From Paraescarpia echinospica (lineage: Eukaryota > Annelida > Polychaeta > Sabellida > Siboglinidae): a stretch of DNA of 64,000 nucleotides. The DNA lies in NCBI GenBank assembly GCA_020002185.1, contig CM034531.1, positions 82,541,360-82,605,359 of the forward strand, written 5' to 3'. Of this stretch, positions 1 to 11,800 are shown piece by piece. The position numbers were made by a program, and so were the translations under genes. How positions within the stretch are numbered: the stretch's first letter is position 1; each line of letters opens with the position of its first letter. The notes below the pieces were generated by a model. That model was not told where the DNA came from. It ran no database searches and saw nothing but the letters and a program-made list of their open reading frames with translations.

Positions 1-773
1 TGGAAAAACGTACATTGAGTAATGCTTCCTGATTGACATTGATAACAGACATGTCATCAGATATGCGGGTTTTGCATAAAATGTGATATTTTTTCATTGG
101 CAAACAGTTTATTTTTAATACAAATTGACGGAGACATATGTTGAAACTGATGTCATCGTTTCTATGGAAACGTCATTATCGTTTCCAAGAATTTGAAGGG
201 GAATTCCACTGAGACACACAAAGTAGTAGTTTTTAAAGGACGGACTGGTGACATATGGCATTAATGCCATGTTTTCTTTTGTAGTACATACATATATGTA
301 CGTTCGTACCAACACCTATTAATGTTCTATGATGTAAAAAAGTAAAGAAATCAACTGACACGATAACCACCGCTCAAACCTTAAATTGATACACTTAGCA
401 GTAATATTATGCATTATGCTTTAGATCAATGCAAGTACGGGTGCACAGATGCATGCATGCACACACACACACACACACCGGAAAACAATCCACACCTTGC
501 TGTCGAATAAATCAAATATTTCGGCAGTGTTGAAACTCGTACTCGGCACACGTCAATCGAGTCCTATGCATGCTGAGTCCCAGAATTGGGTTTGCTCGGT
601 AAAAGTAAAACCCTTGGCCCGCATAGGCCAGACGTTATTACCAAAGATGCCCCCAAGTTTATATTGCGACATTGTCACCCTAAATATACCCAATGTTTTC
701 GACAGTAATAATATGCAGTATGAATTATGTCAAACTTGGCAGATGTTGTCAGTGTGTTTCATGTATTCCACAG
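1..773. other. No gene recognised; probable intron of the upstream gene
   Basis: I see no exon with conserved coding character here. A short (AC)n run sits near 459-478. The stretch ends at a usable 3' splice site (pyrimidine-rich, then CACAG at 769-773), so at least its right part is probably the last intron of the gene whose terminal exon follows. Confidence 0.5.
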
Positions 774-827
774 GTGCAACAGAAGCGGGCAGAGTTGGAG
801 CAAGCCTTGGGCATCCGCAGCGGCTGA
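774..827 (+). CDS. Terminal coding exon of an unidentified plus-strand gene
   Basis: After the acceptor CACAG, the frame starting at base 774 reads VQQKRAELEQALGIRSG and then TGA (825-827). The peptide is charged and helix-forming, like the end of a coiled coil, and the frame fits a phase-0 acceptor. The other two frames give longer but low-complexity peptides and look spurious. The rest of the gene lies left of the window. A tandem AATAAA signal about 1 kb downstream (1848-1858) could end the transcript, leaving a long 3' UTR filled with a degenerate repeat. I do not recognise the family. The call rests on one short exon, so confidence is moderate. Confidence 0.5.
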   Translation: MQQKRAELEQALGIRSG

Positions 828-834
828 AACAGTC

Positions 835-1165
835 AGTTCACTTTCGACACTGACAGACGTGTCATCATTGACTCAAACAGAACTATGTCATCATTGACAC
901 TGACATCACTGTGTCATCATCAACACACTGGCAAAGCTGTGTCACCATCAACACTGATGTATGTCAACATTGATGTTGACTTATGTGTCATCACCAATTA
1001 TGACAGAGTAGTGTCATCAACAACACTGATAGAGATATGACACCATTGACACTGACAGAGATATGTCACCATTGATACTAACAGAACGATGTTGACTGAG
1101 TTGCTACACGTGTCACCATCAACATTGACAGAGTCGTGTCACCATTGACACTAACCGTCACTGGA
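835..1165. repeat. Degenerate minisatellite in the putative 3' UTR
   Basis: Imperfect units of roughly 30-35 bases alternate the words TGTCACCATCAACA and CACTGACAGAG. About ten diverged copies are visible and no reading frame is kept. Confidence 0.7.
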
Positions 1166-1847
1166 GTACATTCATCTTGTGTGTCTAACTGTTGTTTAGT
1201 GTACAAAGTGTACAATATGATAGCACTTCAGTTGTTCCAATTTAGACATAATGCCATACATCCTGAGTGTATGATTTGACATAATTACCAGGTTGGTTCA
1301 CTGCCAGTATTTGACAAACTTCACCCAGTCTTGTCTACAAAAAGACGTATCAAAGAGTTGTTAATATCTCTACTTAGCATTGTGATTTTAGTCATGTTAA
1401 ATTAAAAGTAATGAAATACCACTATTCTTTCAGGGTCTTGTATGTGACCCTGAAAGATGTTCAGAATTTTTTTTAAATAACACTAGTTGTTAATTGCTTA
1501 AAGTGTTGGGCAGTTATTGTAATTACAGTACTGACGTAAAAATTACTACATGTGTCAAGTTAGGAAACAGAAAAGAAAGAAGATGTCAATCAGTAAAGTT
1601 TGATTGCACTGACGAATTATGTGTGAGAAACTGGAACTACTTTCAGCATGAAATCAATGCCCTTAGAAATAGTGTAGTCCGGTGACAACTCTGTGGTGAC
1701 TGCAGTAACTAGCCTTAGTGTTCTCGGTCTATCAAAAGTTGTCATCTGTTTTATGTATTGTGATGTTAAAGTTCAATGTTTACCTAGGTTTAGTCATAAA
1801 CTGTAGATTTATGTCAGATTCTCAGTCATTGGCAGTTAGGTTTTGTA

Positions 1848-1858
1848 AATAAAATAAA
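1848..1858 (+). terminator. Overlapping poly(A) signals
   Basis: Two AATAAA hexamers overlap (1848-1853 and 1853-1858) in AT-rich sequence downstream of the exon at 774-827. They are the best candidate for the 3' end of that transcript. Confidence 0.5.
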
Positions 1859-2671
1859 AATGAAAGGTCTTAATATTGTTTGTTTTGCATTCTTGCATGG
1901 AAGTATGAGGAGATTGATATGAGGATTAAGGGCCAGTAGTTCACGGGTGAGTTCACCTACTAAATATGGCCTTAACTGAGAATATGCACCAGTACTTCTA
2001 TTAGTATTTGTTCAGCCATTCAATTTTGTTAACTTACTGTTAATATAATGTCCTCCTTTCTCAATACCACGGATGTGTTTAGATAGTGTGTTACTCTGTG
2101 GCCAAGAAGGACATATATATATATTTATATAATATCATTCTAGTGGAATCAGCGTAGTTGCACTCCTTTGCTGTTTATGTTGATGTCCTTTTGATATGTT
2201 CTCCCAAGTCATATTCTGCAGTATTCTAAATGAGGTATTGCTAAGCATCACCGAAGCAGTCAATATATTAAAGTGATTTGGCATATTAATATACCTAATA
2301 TATATAATTAGCTCTTTTCCCTCAAATTACCCTGTTATTGCTGTGCTTCTTATCATTGCTGTATTAATTGTTACGCTTCTGGTATTTTGTGTTTACCTGC
2401 TCAGCAAATTCGATTGGGCGATATCTTTAGTTCCAATAAATCCCAAAGATGGCACCACTATTTTGATTCGCGTCCGCTAGGGAAGGTAATTTACTTCTGA
2501 CAAATCCGAAAGGTAGCGATCATTTAGCTTCCAAGATGATGAATGTAATATTTTCTATAACGTTTTATGTCTACTGATACGAAGAAACATAAAATGTTTA
2601 CGAATATTTATAACAGCAAATGTCAACATGTTCAGTATTATTCATTATTTTTATGTAAGACACAACAAGCG

Positions 2672-2695
2672 TGACGTCAATGCGGTGTATAAATA
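2672..2695 (+). promoter_or_regulatory. Core promoter: CRE plus TATA box
   Basis: A perfect palindromic CRE, TGACGTCA, lies at 2672-2679, and TATAAATA at 2688-2695. With the usual 25-30 base spacing, transcription would start near 2718-2725. That leaves a 5' UTR of about 95 bases with no ATG before 2817. The spacing and the clean leader support this as the promoter of the WBP1/VOPP1-like gene. CREB/ATF control is inferred from the motif alone. Confidence 0.75.
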
Positions 2696-2816
2696 GCCGA
2701 CTACTACGCTTAATTAAGAGCGTGTTGACAGACTTGGAGAAGAAGCCTTAGAAGGTGAAAGCGAAGCGAAATCTCGGGTGATTTCCTTCAGAAACCACAA
2801 ACTTTATTTACCGAAG

Positions 2817-5786
2817 ATGACAGGAATATATTGTTTACTTCTTGTCACATTGACAACGATTATTTTGCCTGGGGTAAGTCAACATGCTTGTGTTCCTGTT
2901 GATTATTCATCTCGACCCAAGCGGCCCCGGCTCAGCCTTAGCCTTAGGCTTAGCATTCGTTGGCACTGACAACTCCAGCAGCCCGTGTGTAGCTGGTCTA
3001 CGTATGATTAATTTTGGTAAATAGGTGAAGTGGAGGGTTCGCGTGTATGTTACATTAGATGCAGGTCTTCACACGTTATCTACATTTTGACAACACATGT
3101 ATAAACGTTTCTTGGCTTGATAATGTTAATGACGAGATGGTCAATGCTAATCATTGCTGCCAGTACAAGTGCACTGTGTGTGTGACAGTGCCAGTGGCCA
3201 TATGGGTTGGACTCGAGTCTTGAGAAATGGTTTAAAGTTTAAAAATAGGTTGTGTGATGTGCATGATGGGATGGTATGCTTATGATGTCAAATACAGTCT
3301 TCAGTTCTAGTGCCTAGCTGTACTCAATTCATTCTAATGATATTAATAATATTATTATAATTTATTATATAATTTATGCTAATAAAAAAATATTCTATAT
3401 AGTCAAAATTATTTCATTAACAAGATATATTACATGTTTGGCAATAATTTACTTAAATTGTCTCTGATTAAGTGTACCCATCAACTAGGCCTACACTGGG
3501 GCATGTATTTATAGGGAGAAATATATCCCTAGCTCATTAAAGGGACAGTTAAATCAATTATAGCAGTTAATTGTACAAGAATGTACATGTATGTTTGTTA
3601 GTTAGCTTCCTATAACATATTATTTCTGACTGGGTCAAGCTCTCTACTGTAACATATTTGGGTAAATATTCATACATTTTTACCGGATCTAATAATCAAA
3701 TAAAATTCTTTTTATGATTCTACAAAAATTTGGTTTTTAAATATGTGTCTAGTCTTTCATTATACCACCCATTCTGCATATTGCACATCCATGCTGCACC
3801 CATACACATAAACAAAACGTGTAGCGCATGCGCACACACGCACGGACACACAGACACACACACATTTGAACATAAACTAACCTGATTTGCGATGCACATG
3901 CTAAATCAGCCAAGACGAGAGTTTAAATGTAATTAACATCTCAAGCAGCTGGCACATAGCAAATATTTTGTGTTTCAACTCTTCACAAATAATTGACATT
4001 TATTTTATATTTAATAGAACTTTGCTCCGAATATATTTTAAATTATATTAAAGTTGTAGCGCTGTGGTGCAGTGGCTAGAGCTTCGGACTCTCAACCAAG
4101 AGAACCCGGGTTCGAATCAGGTTATTTAAATTCCAATTCCTTCGTTTAATCGTTCAATTCCAATTCCGATTCCCGCTCCAATTCCACATAACGACGAAAG
4201 TCAACCATGTATGATTAATGTGCATACAGCATGTTCACATGACAGGCTATTTGAAGTCACTTAAGAAGATTTTGTTTCCAGATGCTCAATTTCTTTTCAT
4301 TCAAATGCATGAGTTGATAACATGGCAGGCTAATAAATTATCGACATCACAAAACATCAGATGTTCAATTTCTTTTCATTCAATTCCCACTCCAATTCCT
4401 TTCGTTCAAAATCGAAACGGAAATGAATTGATCAGTTCCAATTCCTTTTGGAATTGACCCCAGGCCTGGTTCAAATCCTGTGCGGCGGTGTTGAACCTTG
4501 GGCAAGTTCGTTCATTCTATGTTGCTTCAGTTCACTCAGCTGTATGAATGAGTACCTGGCTAGAGTCAGTGGTGGATATTTGTGTACGAATAGTCTTCGT
4601 GCATTAATTTCAGCATGGTTGGATGCTTCCCAGAGAAGTCGAGATGGTGTTCAATTGAACAGGTCTGCCAGGGAGTAAAATGTAAAGTGCTTTTAGCAGT
4701 CCTCAACACTGGATACTGCACTGTATTAGAACTTACCTTTACTTTTTTTAAGTGGCAATATTACACTTGTAAATTTATGAAATACAATTTACAGTTGTAA
4801 GGGTCCTGCTCTGCTGCTAGACTTGTGTACCAACAGGTGGTCACTGGCAACACCTTTGTTTCTCAGTAATACCTGTTTACATACACCACTACACCTGCCA
4901 GGTAACATCACCAGGTGTGTTTAGCAGACCTCATTAATACAGGTGTTCCCATTACCTGCTCGAATCATCATGTAGGTAGTAAAGTGCTAATTTCTCATTG
5001 TCATCCTCGCATTCCCAGAATACGCCCAATGGTTAATGACATCCATACTGGCCTGTGTCGTACATGTGAACTTGTGCACTGGCAAACAGGAGCTTTACAG
5101 CAAATATACTGCAGTCTGTAAATCTAGCCATGTTTTAGTTTATCCACCAATATAGATTATTTTGATATGAAATGTCTAGGCTTCAAGCTAGATATTTGTT
5201 GCAAAAATTAAGTATACCCCCCACAAGTTGTGGTTGTACAGAAATGTTAATTTGATGCTTTTAGATATCTTAAATACCAATTCCTTTATTAAAATATAGA
5301 ATATCATTGTGATATGCCTTGGAATGGCTAAATCAGCCATATTTATAATGCAGACATGTTGATTATTATTATTATTACTACCAACTAATTAATATAATAA
5401 TCTTCAGGATGTTAAATTCTAGATCTGATGACGCGTTTGACTCAGTGGAGCTTGATAGTGCTGCAGCAGACAGTTGTTTATAAATGTGGATTCAGACATG
5501 TACCCAACAATATTATCAGGTAGGAATTTGTCTGAATCTAGGATCAACTTACGTGCTGAATGTAATGAACATGCCATATTCTAACCATCATTTTTATTCT
5601 AACATAGCAACAATTGGTGTGGCACGACTAATCATACCATGATCATCACTTCTTAGAAGGACACATAATCTTTCTAATTCCATGTTGGTTTTGTATTTCC
5701 AGACGTATGCCGATTACTGTGATGGCTACGGACACACGTAAGTGTCACCTCCTATACTTGTACCCTATTTAGTGAAATTAGTGTAC

Positions 5787-5835
<49 letters not shown>

Positions 5836-8800
5836 AATAGCTATACATTAGACAGAAAAGTATTTGTCTGCCTGCCTGTCTGTCTGTATATCCCATTGTT
5901 TACATGATATGTTGTGCAATATTGAAAAAAATAAACACATTCATGAATCTGCTGGTATGTATTATAACAATCTTTGAGAAACCAAGATGATTTGCATACA
6001 TGTCTGAGTTTGCCACATATTAAAGCGAGTGCAATCACATCCAGGGACATTAACTTGTTGTAGAGCTCGTCCAAACGAGTGTTTCCACAAACACCAGTTT
6101 ACTTAATGTCATTATTTTCTCACCCATTAGGTAACATTGACACATTTTTTCAGTCATACAACATTAGATCATTTTCAACTACCAGATCTATAGTAGAAAA
6201 AAATCTCTTGGGTCCAGTCAGGTAACACCAACCTTCCCCACCTCCTGGGTCCAGTCATGTAACATCAACCTTCCCCACCTCCTGGGTCCAATCAGGTAAC
6301 ATCAACCTTCCCCATCTCCTGGGTCCAGTCAGGTAACACCAACCTTCCCCATCTCCTGGGTCCAGTCAGGTAACACCAAACTTCCCCACCTCCTGGGTCC
6401 AGTTAGGTAACATCAACCTTCCCCATCTCCTGGGTCCAGTCAGGTAACATCAACCTTCCCCATCTCCTGGGTCCAGTAAGGTAACATCAATCTTCCCCAC
6501 CTCCTGGGTCCAGTTAGGTAACATCAACCTTCCCCATCTCCTGGGTCCAACCAGGTAACATCAACCTTCCCCATCTCCTGGGTCCAGTCAGGTAACATCA
6601 ACCTTCCCCACCTCCTGGGTCCAGTCAGGTAACATCAACCTTCCCCATCTCCTGGGTCCAGTCAGGTAACGTCAACCTTCCCCATCTCCTGGGTCCAGTC
6701 ACATAACATCAACCTTCCCCACCTCCTGGGTCCAGTCATGTAACATCAACCTTCCCCACGTCCTGGGTCCAGTCATGTTACATCAACCTTCCCCATCTCC
6801 TGGGTCCAGTCAGGTAACATCAACCTTCCCCATCTCCTGGGTCCAGTCAGATAACATCAACCTTCCCCATCTCCTGGGTCCAGTCAGGTAACATCAACCT
6901 TCCCCACCTCCTGGGTCCAGTCACGTAACATCAACCTTCCCCACCTCCTGGGTCCAGTCACGTAACATCAACCTTCCCCATCTCCTCGGTCCAGTCAGGT
7001 AACACCAACCGTCCCCACCTCCAGGGTCCAGTCACTTAACATCAACCTTCCCCATCTCCTGGGTCCAGTCAGGTAACATCAACCTTCCCCACCTCCTGGG
7101 TCCAGTCACATAACATCAACCTTCCCCATCTCCTGGGTCCAACCAGGTAACATCAACCTTCCCCATCTCCTGGGTCCAGTCAGGTAACACCAACCTTCCC
7201 CACCTCCTGGGTCCAGTCACGTAACCTTCCCCACCTCCTGGGTCCAGTCACGTAACATCAACCTTCCCCATCTCCTGGGTCCAGTCAGGTAACATCAACC
7301 TTCCCACCTCCTGGGTACAGTCACCTAACATCAACCTTCCCCATCTCCTGGGTCCAGTCAGGTAACATCAACCTTCCCCATCTCCTGGGTCCAGTCAGGT
7401 AACACCAACCTTCCCCACCTCCTGGGTCCAGTCATGTAACATCAACCTTCCCCACCTCCTGGGTCCAGTCAGGTAACATCAACCTTCCCCACCTCCTGGG
7501 TCCAGTCATGTAACATCAACCTTCCCCACCTCCTGGGTCCAGTCAGGTAACATCAACCTTCCCCATCTCCTGGGTCCAGTCAGGTAACATCAACCTTCCC
7601 CATCTCCTGGGTCCAGTCAGGTAACATCAACCTTCCCCATCTCCTGGGTCCAACCAGGTAACATCAACCTTCCCCATCTCCTGGGTCCAGTCAGGTAACA
7701 TGTCATCAACCTTCCCCATCTCCTGGGTCCAGTAAGGTAACATCAACCTTCCCCATCACCTCGGTCTAGTCAGATACATCAACCTTCCCTATCTCCTGGG
7801 TCCAGTCAGGTAACATTAACCTTCCCCATCTCCTGGGTCCAGTAAGGTAACATCAACCTTCCCCATCTCCTGGGTCCAGTTGATCCTGTCGCGTGCATCA
7901 GATAACGTTACCTGTGTTGGCCACCAGGTGTCCGGCGCCTCAGGAGTGCTGCGGCAATACTTGTTGTCGAGACAAATACGGCTACTCAAATATGAGATGG
8001 AGTGTTTGGAACATGTGGTATTTCTGGTAAGTGATATTTACCTAAAATCCTACATGAAATGAAGGAAGAAATGTTTTCACTTATACATACTATATACCCA
8101 AGTTGGTGTTGTTTATTTGGTGTTATTTATCTGCACACTTTGGTTACCTGGGTCTTTGTTTGGATTAACGAGGTGCTTGGTCCATTAGTGAAACCTCCTG
8201 TTAGTGCTGATGCTATAAGTATATAATTGATCTCCAGGCATTCTCGGTGTGTGAAACAACATAGCTGTGATGTTAAGCAATCAGAGACCATTATCTCATT
8301 TGCGTAGTCCAACGTTTGAGCAATCTAAAACAAATCCAATTTGTGAAATAATATCTGGCCAGTTGGTTCCCCAAAGTGGTGCACTGAAACATGAAACAAA
8401 CTGAGCCATGAAGCAGTTTGCAGTGTATTGAGATTGTTTCTGTACAAAAGCATGTACTGAAAAACTGGATTATAGAAGACTAAATGTGACAAGACTAGAT
8501 TAACAAAAATATGTTTTTTGGAAGTATAAACTTATACTTCCAAGATATATGTTTTTAATTACAGTATCATATTTAAATATAATATGAGATGTGTGTATTT
8601 GTAATGTAAACGTTTGTTTCGTTCAATATTATGATTGATTAATATCTGATTGTTTTGTTCTTTGTTGCCAGGTTCATAGTTATACTCATCATGATGACGT
8701 GCTTTGGTAGTTGTGGCTACTGGCGGCGCCGTCAGCTACTATTGGCCCAGCAGCACCACATGGGCACCACCCAGCACCACATAGGCACCACCCAGCACCA

Positions 8801-11800
8801 CATTGGCACCGTCCAACAGCCCTACAGCATGCACTACACATCACCCTCTGCGCCCTACACACGTCCCATGCACTGTCACACTGCCACCATGGGGGTGCCT
8901 GTCTACCCCAACTACGGCTACCCGGTAGTCCCAGAAGCCCAGCACCAGGCCCAGGGCATGTTTCCTGCCCCACCCCCCTATGCTGAGGTAGGAAACAATT
9001 TGTATACACAACAGCAGAAATCATCACCTGTTATTTTTAGTAATTTAGTTTGGCATTCTCATTCAAACTATATATTTGTAATATCCATATTCTTAGTCTT
9101 ATATCTGCATGGATCGTATTCGTATTATTTATACTCGTATATCGTCCATATATATATATGTGTCATATACACTGTATATATCATCTATATTTTGCCTGTC
9201 CTCTGTGAAGTGTTGCTGGTTTTTAGTCCAAGGGACTATTGCCATCACTGTGCGTCAGCCGTCAGCCGTTAGCTGCCATATCTCAGAAACCGTTCAGCAA
9301 CTTTTTCTCTAATTTTGCATAGACATATCTTAGGGCACTGCCACTATGCACGAGAAATCTGTATTTGATTGAATCATTTTAAGGGCTCCAATGACCCCAA
9401 AACTGATAAAAAATGTAACATTTGGCCTATTTTTTCAAAAACTGTTCAGCAACTTTTTTTCTAATTTTGCATAGACATTCCTTAGGTTAGTGTCACTGTA
9501 TACAATAAATCTGTATTTGATTGAATCATTCTAAGGGCACCTAATGACTCCCAAAAAAAGACCCCAAAACTGGTAAATTTTCACATTTTTCCTATTTTTC
9601 AAAAACTCTTCATTAACTTTTTCTATAATTTTGCATAGACATTTCATGTGGCAGTGCAACTGTACACAATAAATCTGTATTTGATTGAATCATTCTAAGG
9701 GCACCAAAGGTCCCCTAAAATGCTAAATTTGCTAACTAAACTGTCTGCTGCAGCAGATGATCTATCATGCTAACAGTCCTTTTGTTCAACTAATCCCTTT
9801 CCCAGAAAATCTGTCACACCTCACTGAGGCTGCCTGACTGGTGTGACTAATCTGTAATTGGACTCTGGCAGAGGCTTGCCTCAACTGACAGAGCCCACTA
9901 GAGTAGTAGATTTGTGTAACTTGCCAGAAACTGCCTGGCCCACTGTCCACTCTGCTTTGTATCATTGAGGCCTTGACTAATATTTAATTGGTCACACACA
10001 GCCAGTGCAGACAAGCTTGTGTCAACAGACAGCATTAAGCCACTAGACCCCTGTTAATTAAGCTGGACAGTTCCCTGTAGGTTTTAAACTGTGTCAAACA
10101 GTGAGTCTACCTTTTGCTCTCAAATAATCTGTCCGCTTAGTTTTACACATAAAGACATAATCTGGCATAACTTGATAAATTTTTGTAGCAGCACATTCAT
10201 ACTTCCAGTGTATCGTTGCAACATAACATACATACTGTGTGCCACATTTGTCATGCATGTAATATTTCCATGCAAACCATTTGCATATGTAATGTAAAAC
10301 TTCAACAACCGTTTTCTTCATTTTCACTTTTTGACCCCTACCATGTTCATTGCTCCATAACTTCGCCAATTTTTGTAGCAGTCATAATTTTAGAAACCGT
10401 GTAAAGCACCCTACCAAACCTTTACAAGAATGTAAGAAAACAATGTTAAAATGTTTTCAACTTGTCACTCATTTGGTCAGCCAGGGTCACATATAGACGT
10501 ATTAATCCAAAGGACTTCAGGGCCACTTGGCCCATTTTTGTTACCTAAAACCTTCATGTTTGGTGACTTCTCTTTTCAGCAAGTATCTGTAATTTTAGCG
10601 TTTGTTCATTCTTAAATAAGTGTAATGTGTTGTTGCCTGTTCTATACTGGAGATCGCCATGACTTGTAGAAGATTATGTTTGTGACGTTGGTTCAGGTGG
10701 TGAAGCCTGGGGTGTACACAGTGGAAGGCATGAAGGATGCCCTACCCCCATACCAGAGGGACCCTATCTCATTCCCCGCAGAACAGCCAGGTGAGTCGTC
10801 ATTAACCTTCTGTACGTCATGTCTTGTTTACTCGTGCCAACAGTCCACACCCTCTCAGGCATTTCAGACATGCCAAGTTAAGGAATAATGAGGAACAAGA
10901 TTCTGCCGCTAGAGATTAGGGCTGACTACTGGAGATAGTCAGCCCTTTTTGCAATAGTTGTATTACGATCGCAGTGCTGTTGCTACTGTCATGCTTGTTG
11001 CAATGCTATTGCTACTGTCATGCCTGTTGCAATGCTATTGCTACTGTCATGCCTGTTGCAGTGCTATTGCTACTGTCATGCCTGTTGCAGTGCTATTGCT
11101 ACTGTCATGCCTGTTGCAGTGTTATTGCTTCAGTTCACTCAGCTGTATGAATGTTGCAGTGGCTTCAGCCTCAGTGGTGTGCATTATTTGCATACTGAAT
11201 GTTGTTGCTTAATTCATGCAATTGCTATTGCTACTGTCATGCCTGTTGCAATGCTATTGCTACTGTCATGCCTGTTGCAATGCTATTGCTACCGTCATGC
11301 ATGTTGCAATGCTATTGCTACCGTCATGCCTGTTGCAATGCTATTGCTACCGTCATGCCTGTTGCAATGCTATTGCTACTGTCATGCCTGTTGCAATGCT
11401 ATTGCTACTGTCATGCCTGTTGCAATGCTATTGCTACTGTCATGCCTGTTGCATTGCTGTTGCTATTGCTACTGTCATGCCTGTTGCAATGCTATTGCTG
11501 TCATGCTATTGCATGCATGCTGTTGCAATGCTACTGTCATTGTTGCAATGCTATTGCTACTGTCATGCCTGTTGCAGTGCTATTGCTACTGTCATGCCTG
11601 TTGCAATGCTATTGCTACTGTCATGCCTGTTGCAATGCTATTGCTACTGTCATGCCTGTTGCAGTGCTATTGCTACTGTCATGCCTGTTGCAATGCTATT
11701 GCTACTGTCATGCCTGTTGCAGTGCTATTGCTACTGTCATGCCTGTTGCAATGCTATTGCTACTGTCATGCCTGTTGCAATGGTATCACATCATGAGCTA

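Noticed and set aside
449..853. 134-codon plus-strand frame covering the exon at 774
   Set aside because: It starts in a CA repeat and reads the exon in a different frame from the coiled-coil-like one that begins at the splice site.
4056..4125. A tRNA gene with CTC anticodon
   Set aside because: A and B boxes are good but the ends do not pair into an acceptor stem and a SINE body follows, so it is a SINE head.
8689..9027. 112-codon minus-strand frame and 91-codon plus-strand frame over WBP1/VOPP1-like exon 4
   Set aside because: Shadow frames of a GC-rich exon; the spliced frame explains the region.
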